NCBI RefSeq assembly: GCF_036324505.1
Contig: NC_086368.1
Span: 13,550,921 to 13,614,920, forward strand
Length of the DNA stretch: 64,000 nucleotides
Source of the DNA: Eleginops maclovinus
Lineage: Eukaryota; Chordata; Actinopteri; Perciformes; Eleginopidae
Direction: 5' to 3'
Both the position numbers and the translations under genes were made by a program. Each line of letters starts with the position of its first letter. Positions within the stretch are counted from its first letter, which is position 1. The notes below the pieces were generated by a model, which did no database searches, was not told the DNA's origin, and was given only the letters and a program-made list of their open reading frames with translations. Of this stretch, positions 11,801-24,511 are shown one piece after another.

Positions 11801-13561
11801 AGTAAATAATATAGACACCGATAATAGTAGCCCTATTTTTTGCATGTTCACATTGTAATATGATGTTTTTCTTTTGTTAAGTTAAATAAATGAGTAGGTC
11901 TTTACCACATAGAGTGTAAACACCAAAACATTTTCTATTCAGACATTCTTTGAAAATGTGGAAATTTAGTCTGCATTTGATATGAAGCTGAAATGAATAT
12001 CTATGCAAGATCTTGTCTACAAGAAGAAGCATCAATATCTGGAAGACAAGATTATCTTAACAAAATGTGAGGCCCCAAAACGGAACCCTGGAGGATACCT
12101 ATGGGGTGTATTTGGCTAAACTGGCTTTTTAAATTGTTAGTATCGGAATTTTGTTTTTCTAACAATATGTTTACATCTTGGTTTTACTAGGAAATCCAGG
12201 ACGTTCAAGTGAGTGTCCAGACCCAGCAGCTGAAGATGGAGGTGGAAAGCACCGTCAGGCCTGACCTAACTGGTGCTCTGAGGGACATCAGGGCCCAGTA
12301 TGAGACCATTGCCTTAAAGAACATGCAGGAATCTGAGGACTGGCACAAGTCCAAGGTAAGTAGACAGACTCTCACAATCTCACATGAACATGTAAGTTCA
12401 AAATGTTTATTCTGTGCTTTATTTTCTGTTTCTGCAGTTCAATGATCTGACAGAGTCTGCAAAGCGCAACACTGATGCTCTGAGGCAGGCCAAGCAGGAG
12501 GCCAATGAATCCAGGAGGCAGATTCAGTCACTCAACTGTGAAGTTGATGCAATGAAGAACACTGTGAGGCCAAAAAGCATTTGTTTATATGTATCTATCA
12601 TTATACACATTACTCCCTTTTATCCCATTGTATGTGCTTCTGTGTTTTTCAGAATGAATCTCTGCTGAGGCAGATGCGTGAAATGGAGGACCAGTTTGGC
12701 AATGAGATTGGCAACTACCAGGACAACGTTGGCAGACTGGAGGATGAGATCCGCCACCTGAAGGAGGAAATGGCTCGCCACCTCCGGGAGTACCAGGACC
12801 TCCTCAATGTCAAAATGGCTCTGGACATTGAAATTGCGACTTACCGTAAATTGCTGGAGGGAGAGGAGAGCCGGTGAGAATGTAGTGTCTTTCTTTGACC
12901 CCTTTTGATTTCCCTCTTTGTATGTTGAATATGTGTCATCTCATAGCTAAAAGGACCTCAACTCATCATATGGGGCTGCAATGTTAAGGTCATGCTGAAA
13001 AATAGATAGTTGTTAATTAATATGCAGGTCTAAATCAGGTAAATACAATTATTTTTTAAAACAAATGAATTGTTTAACACACATTTTCTGTATTGCCTGT
13101 TTAGGATTACTATTCCCCTCCTCAATATGGGCATGAGCAGTCACCGTAGTGAGCGAGGTAAGCTATAATTCTCTTTTTACAAAAATCTAACATTACAAAT
13201 ATAACAATACATTTTATATTTATAATTCATCCACCAGGTTAATCTTTTAAAAATGCATTTAGAAAAGCTTCTATTTTGTAATTGCAAATGTTTCTGAATG
13301 TAAAAATCTTTGACTTGTAACAGACTATGAGCAAACCCAAGACACCCCAAGCAAGAAGACTGTGGTGATCAAGACAGTTGAGACCAGAGACGGAGAGGTA
13401 CAATGATCAATAACTAGCTTAATATATTGTTATTTACACTTCCCATATGAAAGTGCATTTTAAATAAATTGCTTGTTTTCCATCAGGTAGTGAAGGAGTC
13501 CAGGAGGGAGAAGGGGAGAGACTCAGACCGCAACGACAAGGACGATGACGATGAGGAGTAG
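8833..13561 (+). CDS. prph: Type III intermediate filament protein, peripherin/plasticin
   Basis: Neuronal cytoplasmic intermediate filament subunit. Exons: 8833-9380, 11116-11176, 11656-11751, 12191-12355, 12438-12563, 12653-12873, 13105-13157, 13324-13397, 13487-13561. They total 1419 nt, giving 472 residues, in frame throughout. Exon sizes 61, 96, 126 and 221 are characteristic of type III filament genes. The Ser/Arg-rich head begins [17 protein letters not shown]. Coil 1A (about 93-119) contains [19 protein letters not shown], and the rod ends near residue 406 with [15 protein letters not shown]. The tail keeps the type III block [15 protein letters not shown] and ends in an acidic run. 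The coil-1B sequence [20 protein letters not shown] matches peripherin better than desmin (which has FRADVDAATLAR) and agrees with the synteny with MCRS1. Vimentin or desmin is the less likely alternative. Confidence 0.9.
9419..9467. repeat. GATA-type imperfect microsatellite in prph intron 1
   Basis: Interrupted TAGA/GATA repeats (TAGATAGATAGACCGATAGA and similar) shortly after the exon 1 donor. The rest of intron 1 (to 11115) shows nothing I can assign. Confidence 0.8.
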
Positions 13562-14200
13562 AAAATAACTAATAAGAAAATGTGAAAGGCCAGAGCCATG
13601 ACAGAAAAAAATACAGAAAAAAACGAAATAACCCCCACTCCCCTTAAAAACCAACCATGGTCTATATAGTCCTCATTCCCGTTAGCTGTGTGTCCAGCAG
13701 AGAGTCGCTCAGTATAGGTGCAATGTTGAATGAATCCCTTTAGACGGTGTCACTTTGGTGCTATTTAAGCCACCCAACTTTTGCTAAAGACTTTAGTCAT
13801 CTGTAAGGCTAAGCAAAGCCATTTTAGTAACATACCACTTGAGGCCTTGATTTACAGTGCAATCCCGAGGAATAAGACCTTACGTTTGTAACAGAGTATT
13901 AGGCTGAAAAAGAAAGTATGAAGGATTTTAGTTTGTGTCAAAGATATGATTAACATTTAAACTTCACACACTGCCCTTAGGTCAACACACCTTAAAAACT
14001 GAGATTAAATAACCTAATTGCATTTGTTTTAGAAGCTTTGCTATCCTCTTATAGTGCAAACAATCAAATCTGGATTGATAATACACATGTTGAACACAGG
14101 AAAAGTTGACCCCTGAAGAAAAACTGAAACAACTTTTGCTGAATGTGCTTTGCAATGCTGTGAATGAAGAAACTGAAAATAAACTTAATTGGAGCAAATC
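13562..14200 (+). other. prph: prph 3' UTR with poly(A) signal
   Basis: Non-coding sequence follows the stop codon at 13559-13561. The AATAAA at 14178-14183 is the best poly(A) signal and puts the transcript end near 14200. An open frame at 14106-14318 runs across the signal and is not considered a gene. Confidence 0.65.
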
Positions 14201-15000
14201 TGTCTTGTCTGTCCATATAACTTGTTATGAATGTTATGAAAATGAAAGTCCTGTTTTGTTCCATAGAAAAAACAGTATTACATTGTTAAAACCCTTAAAG
14301 CAAAAAGTGAAAAATTGACCAACCGCTCAACCACACATCCTGTTATTTTAATTGATTAAAACCAAGAAAAAAATAGTAAGAACCTATTATGAGGTTTATT
14401 AGTGGGCTACATGACATGGTTCATAAAAAAATAAAAAAAATAAAAAAAGTGGGCTGCTTCACTTCTCTATGGCCTGAATTGTAATGAAAGCAGATTTTCC
14501 AGCAGATTGGAAAATTGGAATTAGGTTACATTGTTTATATTGCATTGCATTTTTTTTGTTGTATTTAAAGTGGCAATCGTTGTAACAAGTTAGAATGTGA
14601 AATCAAAATAACTGAAAATTGGATTATTGTAATTTCATATAAATGTTAACACAAATAATAGTAACGTGTGTAAATGTTGTCTTGGAATTACAATTCAATT
14701 TAATTAAGTTTGCATTATCATTTTTAATAGTCTCTTTCCTCATAGAACGTCTTCATTCTACACCCTAAGTACATCCTCTCAGGCAGACCTTTAGCTCAAA
14801 GTATTTTCCATTTATTTCTCAATCTGACGAATACTAACGTCAAACATGGCCCGGGTTATTATCTTACGTCTTTCACTCACCAAGACATTGCAAATGTATC
14901 GATTAAAATCAGTGTAAGGTTAGGTCGATAAGTACACCTGGCAAAGCGCTGCCTGACATACATAACTCAGGGAAGCCAATTGCCCTTGATGACGACATTC
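14200..15000. other. Intergenic prph-timeless
   Basis: AT-rich sequence with A-rich runs near 14430 and no supported gene. CpG density rises after about 14950 as the timeless promoter begins. Confidence 0.5.
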
Positions 15001-15164
15001 TACATCCGCTTTCTACGTTTTCGCTCGCTGTCTTGGCGCGAGACTTGTCCGACAGAAGAGGGCTGAAACCACTAAACAACAATAATAACTTCTGAAAAAG
15101 ATTTACATTTATACACCGGCAGATGAACACGGAACCTGTCGAATAACAGCGTTTAAACGATCTG
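15000..15164 (+). promoter_or_regulatory. timeless: timeless promoter and non-coding first exon, with E2F-like site
   Basis: A local CpG-rich patch contains TTGGCGCG at 15033-15040, which fits the E2F consensus. Replication-fork genes are commonly E2F-driven. A consensus donor (CTG|GTAAAT) ends a probable untranslated exon at 15164, which joins an acceptor at 15759. If transcription starts upstream of 15123, the exon carries a short upstream ORF (15123-15146, 7 codons). The exact start site cannot be seen. Confidence 0.5.
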
Positions 15165-15789
15165 GTAAATTTTCCCGTGTGGTATTTCTTCCTCTAAACC
15201 GTGATTTAGTATGACAGACTGCTATAAACTGAAGTCAAGTGACATTGGCTACATAACATTAGCTAGTATCCTTGCTTCTGATATAAATCCTGAATAGTGT
15301 ACCTTTTATGTTAACAGTCAATTATGCGCTTTACTTATCTTTATTTTACTCTTTTACTTTTGTTATTACTCATATCATTAATCACCTTGATCCTTACAAT
15401 GTATATATTAACAACAAATACCTGTCATGAACAACAGTTCCTATCACAAGGAGTGTCATATCTATCTATCCATCCAACATTTAACTAAGTAATATCAATA
15501 AACCATGGAGAGGTTTGATATCCTCTCTACACGTGACATACGAGCCAGTTTAAGTTGTGTTTAAATGTCATGTGTAATATGAAGCATTGTGTCAATGTTT
15601 AATATTTGAATTTGTGCAGAATAAAGCCCTTGAGCAAATTGTGGTTAATTATTCTTAAACATTAAAATAATACTGTAGATACATTTTTGTTATGCTCTGT
15701 TGATCCTGGTTTTCCTGTATCCTACTTTGTGGCTGATCAGACTGAACTTTCCTCTGCAGGCTGTCTGATGTTGTTTGGACTAAGTCAGG

Positions 15790-18700
15790 ATGAATTGCGA
15801 TCTTTTGGCAACGTGCAGTGCTCTCGGCTATCTGGAGGGAGACACCTATCACAAGGAAGCTGATTGCTTAGGTGAGTGTTTTTGTTATGATTAAATGTCC
15901 TCCTAAAATGTATGTTAATGATATACAGTATAATGGTGATATATTGATGCAAACCTCATTTACTCCTCTGACTGTGTTGTGTCTATTTTGCAGAGAGTGT
16001 GAAAGACTTGATCAGGTATTTACGCCATGAAGATGACACGCGTGACGTCCGCCAGCAACTCGGTGCTGGCCAGATTGTACAGAATGACCTTCTACCTATG
16101 ATCGTCCAGCATGGAGAAGACAAGGCCTTATTTGATGCCTGCATCAGGTATAAAGCAGAACATTAAACTTGAATTGTGAAATAATATGCTCATAAATATT
16201 TACAATATCAGGGGGACAAATAACCAATTTGTTAAAATACCATATCATAGTCTCATTGATACAATAATCCCAATATAGAGATATATTATTGCCATAATGG
16301 TAGTATTGTTTTATTTACGTTGATATTAGATTTAATGACCCTTCTGATTTTTCTTTTAGGCTCATGGTCAACCTTACTCAGCCTGCCATGCTTTGCTTCG
16401 GTAAGGTCCCCGATGACCCAGTGTTCAGACATCACTTTTTGCAAGTGACTGCTCATTTACAAGCCTGTAAAGAGGTACTGTGATCTTATCATGTCAAAAC
16501 ATATGCAATAACTTTAATAACAACTTTAATTCATGTTTAAAATGTACTATTTAGTATAATACTTCTTAACTTTTTGTGTCCTGTGATTTATTTTCAGGCA
16601 TTTGCCAGTGAAGCAGTGTTTGGCATTTTAAGTGAGACATTATACACGCTTCTACAACTGGTGAGTGTTTTACTGGAAAAAAGCAAACAAGAAAGTTGCT
16701 TTTCCCATTATCCACTTCCTAAATTATACCAGAAAAATGCAAGCGTTTTTCCATTTGTTTATTTCTGTCTATATTGACTCATTTTCTACTTTTTCAGGAC
16801 TGGGAGCAGAGACAGGAGGAGGATAACCTGCTGATAGAAAGGATCCTGCTGCTGGTCAGAAATGTGCTTCATGTTCCTGCGGACCCCTGTGAGGAGAAGG
16901 TCTGACTTTAACTTGAATACCAACATGATAATATAAGAGGCATCTACATACTGTATATATATTACACTTAACCCCCCATCTCATATGTCCATCTCCTCCA
17001 ATCCCCTTCCCTCCTGTAGAAAGTAGATGATGATGCCAGCATCCACGATAGGCTGCTGTGGGCCATTCACATGAGCGGATTCGATGACCTCATCAAGTTC
17101 CTGGCGTCGGCCCAGAGTGAGCAGCAGTGGAGTATGCACGTGTTAGAAATAATCTCCCTCATGTTCAGAGATCAGGTAAGACCAAAGAATCCCTTGGAGG
17201 CACACATACAGGTTTCCAATTGTTCTGTGTTTGATCTCGTCTTCTTTCCTTACAGACGCCTGAAGCTTTGGTGAGCGCCGGTCAGGCTCGCTCAGCAGAG
17301 GAGAAGCAGAGAGACGGTCTGGAGCTGGAGGCACTGAGGCAGAAAGAGCACGCTGCGAAACGCTCCCGCAAATTTCAGAGGGGAACCAGGTACAATTAAG
17401 CTCATAAACAGTCAGCACAATCTTTATTTCAGAGCCAAAATGTGATTGTTTTTCGTATATCCATTGCAATATGTCATGGAACCCTTTCAGATATGTTACA
17501 AGAGAGCTTTGTTTTTATCCTATAAAGTTAAAGAAGTGTTTGAATTACTGGAACTTGAAAAATAAATGTTTGTTTTATTCTTCTGTCTATTTTTCAGACA
17601 CTCTCGCTTTGGAGGCTCCTATGTTGTGCAAGGCCTCAAGGCGATTGGGGACAATGACGTGATTTATCACAGAAATATTCATAATGTGAGTAGTGAACTC
17701 TTGTAGCTTATATGTGAAACTTAAAGATTCCTGGTGCAGTGATGCTTTAAATATATTTTCAACATGAATCTTCTCTTTCTCTTTTAGTTCAAAAACTATA
17801 CTCATGACACCGGCAAAGCAGTGAGACGTGTTCCCAAAAGGAATCGACAGGCTCGGGAATGTAAGGACAAACGCCGCTCAGCCCTAAACGTCCGACTCTT
17901 CCTGCGAGAGTTCTGTGTGGACTTCTTGGAGAACTGCTACAATCGCCTCATGTACCTTGTCAAGGTTGGATAATATGTTGATGTGCTATAGGTGACTCGC
18001 AAGTAATCTTTCTTTTTACCAAGGATCTTTGTAAGTACTCTAAAGTACTCTTATTTTTCATCTTTTTCCTCTGCAGGAAAGTCTAAATCGAGAGCAAACT
18101 CAGCAACACGATGAGACGTACTACCTCTGGGCGCTCAGCTTTTTCATGGCTTTCAACCGCGGCAACGGTTTCCGTGCAGACTTAGTTTCTGAGACCATGT
18201 CCATCCGTGCTTTCCATTACATTGAGCGAAACATCACTAACTACTACGAGATGCTTCTTACAGACCGCAAAGAAGCCACGTCCTGGTCACGCAGGTAAGA
18301 AACTCCTTAGGTATCAGGTTGATGGATTAAATGTCCACCAGCTTTAGTCTGAGACTGATATTAAATACTTCTTTCTAGGATGCACCTGGCACTTAAGGCA
18401 TATCAGGAGCTGCTGCTAACTGTGAACGAGATGGACCGTTCCCAGGATGAAAGCATCCGTCAGAGTTCCAGCGTTATTAAAAGTAAGATCCTTTCCGTTT
18501 TAAGTTTCAACGGTAGCCTTTTCTTGAAGCTCAATTGGAACAGAAGTGAACACAAAAGCTTAATATTGCATTCAAGTATATGAATATGTTACTTAAATAA
18601 TACCTTCGCTCTTTAGGCAACATATTTTACCTGATGGAGTACAGGGAGATCTTCCTGACCCTGCTGAGGAAATATGATGAAACCAAGCAGCCTCACTCCT

Positions 18701-21700
18701 ACCTCATAGACCTAGTGGAGTCAACTCATCTCTTCATGCGCATGTTGGAGCGCTTCTGCAAAGGGCGCAAGAACTTGATGGTTCAGGTAGGTTCTTGTGC
18801 TAAGTTCTTATTGGCTATCAATTTTGTGTTGCTAAGAATATTAATATTGTCCTTTTTAACTCTGCAGAGAAAGAAAGTGAGGCGGAGAAAGTCTAACAGT
18901 AAAAAAAAGCCCCCGGCACCAGATACTAGTCCGGAGGCTCTGGCAGAGACCTGGAAGATTGTGGAGGAAGAGCTGAAGGCTTCAGGCTTTAAGGTCAGTG
19001 TGACATTCACCATCAAGCGTAAACTGGGAGCTCTCAAAAATTAGAACAACGTGACAAATTGAAAAGCTATAACTTACTTGAAGTTTTTCCTGGCTCACAG
19101 TAAAAAGGACCACATTTACCAACACTAAATCCACTTTTCTGTATTCTTTGAGCAGTTGTCAGAGACTTTAACTGAAAGCATCGTGCCATTTGATGCCACA
19201 TCTGAAACTCCACTCGAGGACCAGAAGACGGAGACCATGGTGCGGGTGCAGGATGCGATGCTGGGTCGCATGGGACCGGAGGCGCTGGGGATGCTGCGAG
19301 CTGCCAGGTCAGTCAGACTCGGCACGTCCTTTACCCCTCAGAATACATGTTTAGTTATTTAAAGACCCCCTCTACTCAAAAGCTTCTTTTTTGAGTGTAT
19401 GTTCCCTAAAACAATTCAACATGGATACAGTTTCAAGGTTTATTTGTGCAAAGTTTGTCACAAGAGAGTTGTTTTACAATTCCTTTACTGAAGGGTCAGC
19501 TGTACTTTCCTAAAATCATATTAAAATATAATCATAACAGAGGTGGAATTTATTAATATATCAACTCCTTGTCATTTTCAGGGAGGTGTGGCCAGAGGGA
19601 GATGTGTTTGGTTCAGCTGACGTTGAACCTGAGGAGGAACTGGAACTCCTCAAGCAGATCCTGTTTGCGAATCTGCCAAGTAAGTTTTCATTAATATTTT
19701 AGATTTCCTTTATGTTGTTATATCACAGCATCAAACAAGTATTTCATCTTGATTTTAGGGTCAGCTCCTCCTGAGCCTGTGGCAGAGGAGTATGAGGATG
19801 ATGCTGAACTAGAAGAAGAAGAGATGGAGTCCATCCAGGTGTCTGAAAAAGAGTTTGACTTTCTAGACTTTATCAAGAGGTGAGCAAAACAGTGACATTC
19901 CTTTCCACCAAATTCTAAATATTGGTGTTGTAACCTCCCTAATGGGCCGTGTTAATCTTCCTTCACCCCTCACAGGTTTTCCCAGCCCAGTATTGTGCGT
20001 CCATACCTCCTCTTATTAAAAACATACTCCAAAAACACACCTCACACAAACCACTGCATCGCCCGAATGCTGCACCGCCTGGCTTTCGACCTCAAAATGG
20101 ACGCCCAGCTTTTTCAGCTGTCAGTCTTCAACATTTTCAACAAGATCCTGAGTGACCCCGCTGCAGCTGCTTACACGGTACAGTCATGACAAAGCATTCA
20201 GTGTTGTCAAGCTAGTTCTATGTGATCAAAAGTCAAGTGTGGATCAGACAGAGGCTTACTTTTATTCTCTCCTTCACAGGAACTCGTGACCTTTGCCAAG
20301 TTTGTGCTGAACCGTTTCTTTTCCCTGGCAGCAAAAAACAATAAGGCATATGTTGAGCTACTGTTCTGGAAAAATGTGGGCGCTGTACGTGAGATGACCG
20401 AAGGATACAGCAAAGACGGGTTAGTGCTTGTTTTTCAATGTCTGCTATCATGTCGTTTTAAGTTGACCCGTGTTAAGATACAGGTAAAATATGCAGATTT
20501 GGAAGACATTTATTGCCAAATGGGTCGTGCAATTTGGAATATCACATCTTGTTGTCTTAAATGTCAGAGAGGAAACAAAACCATCATGGACTGAAGAGGA
20601 GGAAGAGGAGTTACGCATCCTCTTTGAGGAGCACCGTGATTCTGAAGGTCTGCTTTCTTTTTGTTTGTTGTATAAGTTAAAAGATGGATTTGGACACTAT
20701 TAACTAGATCTAGATTATTTTATTGACTGTTCCTTTCTGTTTAGTGCCAGATGTAGTGGAGGCGCTGCTGCCATTACTCAGCAAAAGAAACCGCACCCGG
20801 CGCCAGGTGGTGACGCAGCTGGTGCACATGGGTCTGGTGGCCAATGCTAAAGAACTGAAGAAACAGAAGTATGTACTCCAGAAAGAATCAGTAGTATATT
20901 GATGCTAAAACCAAAGTATATATTTTAAAACTTTCCTGATATGGTGAATTATCAATGGACAGATAAATAAATACACATTTTTGCAAGATGGCACTCGGAC
21001 ACAGTGTTCCATTATATTTTGAAACACAACAAGGTTCAAGGTTACTTTATTTGTATAGCACATTTTAAGATACAGGCAAACTCAAAGTGCTTCACATGTG
21101 CATTTAACACATAGTAATTAAAAACAAAACAAACAATAATATATTATAGGATCTCAGGATGGGCAGCATTAAAAAGAAAGGTTTTTTAATTCATCTTTTA
21201 ATCTAATTTAAGATGATGAAAGCACCACACCTATAAGGAGAAATGTGTATTTGGTATTTTGAGGTGAACTCTCCCTTTTCTACTTTGTAGGGAATGTGAT
21301 GCAGGATGGTTGTAAACACTACAATTTTGTTCTGCTCTTCCAAAAAGGAAAGGTACCCAGATTGTTCTGTGGACTGAGGAGCAGGAGGAGGAGTTGCAGA
21401 TGCTCCATGAGGAGTACAAAGACTCTGATGGTACTGGACACCAAATTATCGTAGTACCTCACAACAATGGTCGCAGAAAAAAACAATACTTGATGCAAGT
21501 GATGAAACTGTATTCCCGCAGATGTGCTGGGTAACATCCTGAAGAAGCTCACAGCCAAACGGTCCCGTGCCCGTGTGGTGGACAAGCTGCTCAGTATGGG
21601 CTTAGTGTCTGACAGAAGAGAACTCTATAAGAAGAGGAGTCGCGGCGCTCCAGGGAAAAGCTCTGGAAAAAGCTCTGGAAAAAGAATGGTAGCGTCTTTG

Positions 21701-23983
21701 AGATGTACTTCTTATCTTTTACATAACTCTTTAGACATGCTTATGTAGAATGCAAAAACAAAGACAGTAATGCATGTAATCTACATTAGGAGTCTTTCTT
21801 TCTCTGCCATAGACTGAAGAAGATTTCCTTGAAGAACTAACACAAGGGTTCCCAGATGATCCAGTGGACAGAGATGATGAAGATGAGAAGAGGATGAGTC
21901 TGAAGACAGCGAGGAAGATGAAGAGCAGGATAGGGAAACATCACAAAATAGAGGAAGGAAGAGCCAAAGCCTGAACTCGTCAGTGGAAAAGAGACCTGAT
22001 GTAGGCCGCATGGTGAATACGCTACAACAGGAAGGTGAGACCCGGCCCTTTGTGCTTTCTTCAGTTGATTGAGGTTGGCAAATGATAAAATGTGAAATAT
22101 TTAGTATGATTATTTTAATATATGTATTTCTTCAAATTAAAATGAGTCTCTTTGGTTAGATAAAATCATTGAAATAAACAGATCTGTGTATGACACTGCT
22201 GGTATGTGTTAAAAGTGAAACTGCAATAGTAAAACGTGTTTCTATTATGGTGGTTTTTTATTACCAGGCATGTCTGCTCCCTTGTTGTGGCTACAGAGTC
22301 GTCTTATGAAAACGGCTGATGACCGTGAAGAAGACGGTAAGTAAAACTATGAAACATGTTTTGCAAATGATTTATTTATTCTGTTGCAAGTGGTTGTAGC
22401 TCTCAGGGGAGTAACAGCACGTGTGAAAATCCTAATGTAATTGGTGTTGTTTGGTCTGATAATGAGATTGCGTCTTCAATTTGACAGGTTTGTCCCAGCC
22501 TGTGCCGATCGTACCTCTGACAGAGGCAAATGAAGACGCGATGGACAATAAGAGCTTCCAGAAGCTGTTGCGTAAACTGGGTCTTCGAGCACCTGAAAAT
22601 GAACAGGTGTGGGTTTTATTGTGTCTTTTCACCTCGTGCTAAGTGTAGCATTTTGATCTAATCGCTGCTTTGGTTTGAGACAGTTTCTGAATTTTGCAAA
22701 GGCAATTCTAAAACGTATATTTTAATTTTCTGTAAACAGGAGACATTTTGGAGGATCCCAGCAAAGATTGGTGTGTCCCAGCTGCGGAGTGCAGCAGCAG
22801 CTCTGACTGCAAGAGAGGAGGAACCTAAAGGAGGCGAGGAGCAGGACGGCTCCAGAAGTCTAGCCAGGGAATCTGAGGAGAAGGAAAAAGATAGGGTGCA
22901 AGAGGAGGAAAAAGATATGGACAACGAGGAGGTCTCAGGTGAACAGAGAGCTGAGGCTCTGAGCGCTCTGCTGCTTAAGCGCAAGAGGAAACACCAAACC
23001 TCAGAGCAGACAGGTATGTGTCCCAGATTGCGCACCTCGTCTCAGTTGACAGTTCTTAATTACAGCTCTGTAAAGTAGGTATGTGTTAAATTACATGGAT
23101 ATTACAGCCTGCTTCGGTTCATGTAGCAGCCAATGATGTGTTTGCATAAGAAAGCCAGTGCAAGGCTGGTGAACATCAATGGGGCACTAGATTTAAGGTG
23201 CAGCGTTTTATAAAAGATGAATTATTTTGGCTTAAATCCACTGCTTATTAAAGTAAAGTTAAAGTTTTAAGATGATTTACTTTCATTATTGAACTTCTTT
23301 GTTGTTGTTTTATCCCTCCTGTGTCAGATTTCACTCCTACTGAGGATACAGACAGTGCACTTGAGAGGTGAGGCATAGTCCTTTGTTTGTCCTTAATCAG
23401 CAAAGCCAAATCACAGCAGAGAAAGACTATTTTTGAATCGGCAAAACACTCAATTCTTCAACTAATCCCCTTCACACCAGGTCCCAGAAACATACCTCAA
23501 CTAAGAGAAGCAAACGCAGAGTGTTGGACGACGATGATGAGGATGAGGAAAAAGGTATCTTTTTGTTTTTATATTGAAATTAAATTAATTTTGTTTAAAG
23601 GTGTAATTTGTAACATTCCGATTTTAAAATGTCGAAAAAACACAGAGCTTTGTTATATATGAATTGTTAAGTTATATTATTAAAAATGTATAACAATTCA
23701 AACCTAGAGGAAACCAAATTTGAATGAAGGAGATGGTCTGACTGATTTGGTCACAATGATTTTTAAATGTTCGACAGCAGTCTAAGACAAGTAATACGCC
23801 TCTGACAATATTGACTTTAATTCAAAACTGAACTGCTGCATTTGATCTGTCTTTACAGAAAATGACTCCACCACTGCAATGGATATTGAAACCAACGGGG
23901 ATGCAGATTCAGACAAGGAGGATATTTCTGCTCCCGTGAAGCGTAGACGGAAGATGGTCTTAAGTGATGACGATGAGGATTAG
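15790..23983 (+). CDS. timeless: Timeless, replication fork protection complex subunit (one-base frame break)
   Basis: TIMELESS partners TIPIN to stabilise replication forks and support checkpoint signalling in the nucleus; it also has reported clock roles. I placed 29 coding exons: 15790-15871, 15994-16147, 16360-16474, 16598-16660, 16798-16899, 17020-17175, 17256-17389, 17598-17685, 17788-17964, 18077-18294, 18379-18482, 18617-18786, 18868-18993, 19156-19307, 19582-19679, 19759-19879, 19976-20177, 20280-20419, 20568-20647, 20745-20868, 21348-21430, 21522-21688, 21813-22034, 22268-22336, 22488-22606, 22740-23013, 23328-23367, 23481-23554, 23859-23983. The N-terminus ([20 protein letters not shown]) and blocks such as [15 protein letters not shown] match human TIMELESS closely. 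The sum is 3779 nt, one short of 1260 codons. In exon 21813-22034 the frame must shift near 21885-21890; as written, translation stops at 21972-21974 after 1005 residues, losing the region matching the PARP1-binding domain. Confidence 0.93.
21033..21130 (-). mobile_element. Inverted L2-type 3' tail in a timeless intron
   Basis: Read on the minus strand, this holds an AAGTGC...TGTGCTATACAAATAAAGTAACC block, the terminal signature of L2-clade LINEs/SINEs. It accounts for the unusually long intron 20869-21347. Only the end of the element is recognisable. Confidence 0.55.
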
Positions 23984-24450
23984 TAACTTTCTTTAATGGA
24001 CTTTAGAAACTGCAGACAGGGGAGAGATAAAAGGCCTTCACTTTACTCAGCGGTGAATACAGCCCTCTGGAGGCTCTGCAGTCCAGACAAGGGGAAACTC
24101 TATTAATGGAATACCTAATAACCCAAAGTAAAAAGGCCCTAAAGACTTGCCCCTGTAAATACATGGATGTTAGTAAGTGTTTTGTCATTTCTTTGGTAAG
24201 CTTGCTTGTTGCCTTTTTGTAGTTGTGATACATTTGTTTGTCAGCATCTATTATAACATAGATATTGCTGTTAGAGAGAGATTTGCATCACAGGTTTTCG
24301 TAACTTAATAATAACGTGTTTGATCTGAAAGTTTAAGGTTAATTTTCTCAATATTTTTATTAAAATTGCATTTCGTATTTGTACTTTCCAGTCATTTTCA
24401 ATTTCAATAACATGCATTTCTATTTGAAAATAAAAAAACAATGCTGTGGC
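23984..24450 (+). other. timeless: timeless 3' UTR with poly(A) signal
   Basis: Non-coding sequence after the TAG at 23981-23983. AATAAA at 24429-24434 is followed by an A-run and is the best candidate for transcript termination near 24450. Confidence 0.6.
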
Positions 24451-24497
24451 TCACTGGCAGCTTTGGTTTTGTCACTTTGTTGCACTACATCATTCTA

Positions 24498-24511
24498 ACA
24501 CTAGAGGGCAC
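24498..24511 (+). promoter_or_regulatory. CTCF-like motif
   Basis: ACACTAGAGGGCAC fits the CTCF core consensus CCASYAGRKGGCRS at 13 of 14 positions. It lies about 60 bases after the predicted end of timeless. It is a motif match only; occupancy is not shown. Confidence 0.35.

Noticed and set aside
8833..13561. Calling the filament gene desmin or vimentin
   Set aside because: The coil-1B block and KLH-type linker match peripherin better, and synteny with mcrs1 supports prph. The generic rod sequence alone would not discriminate.
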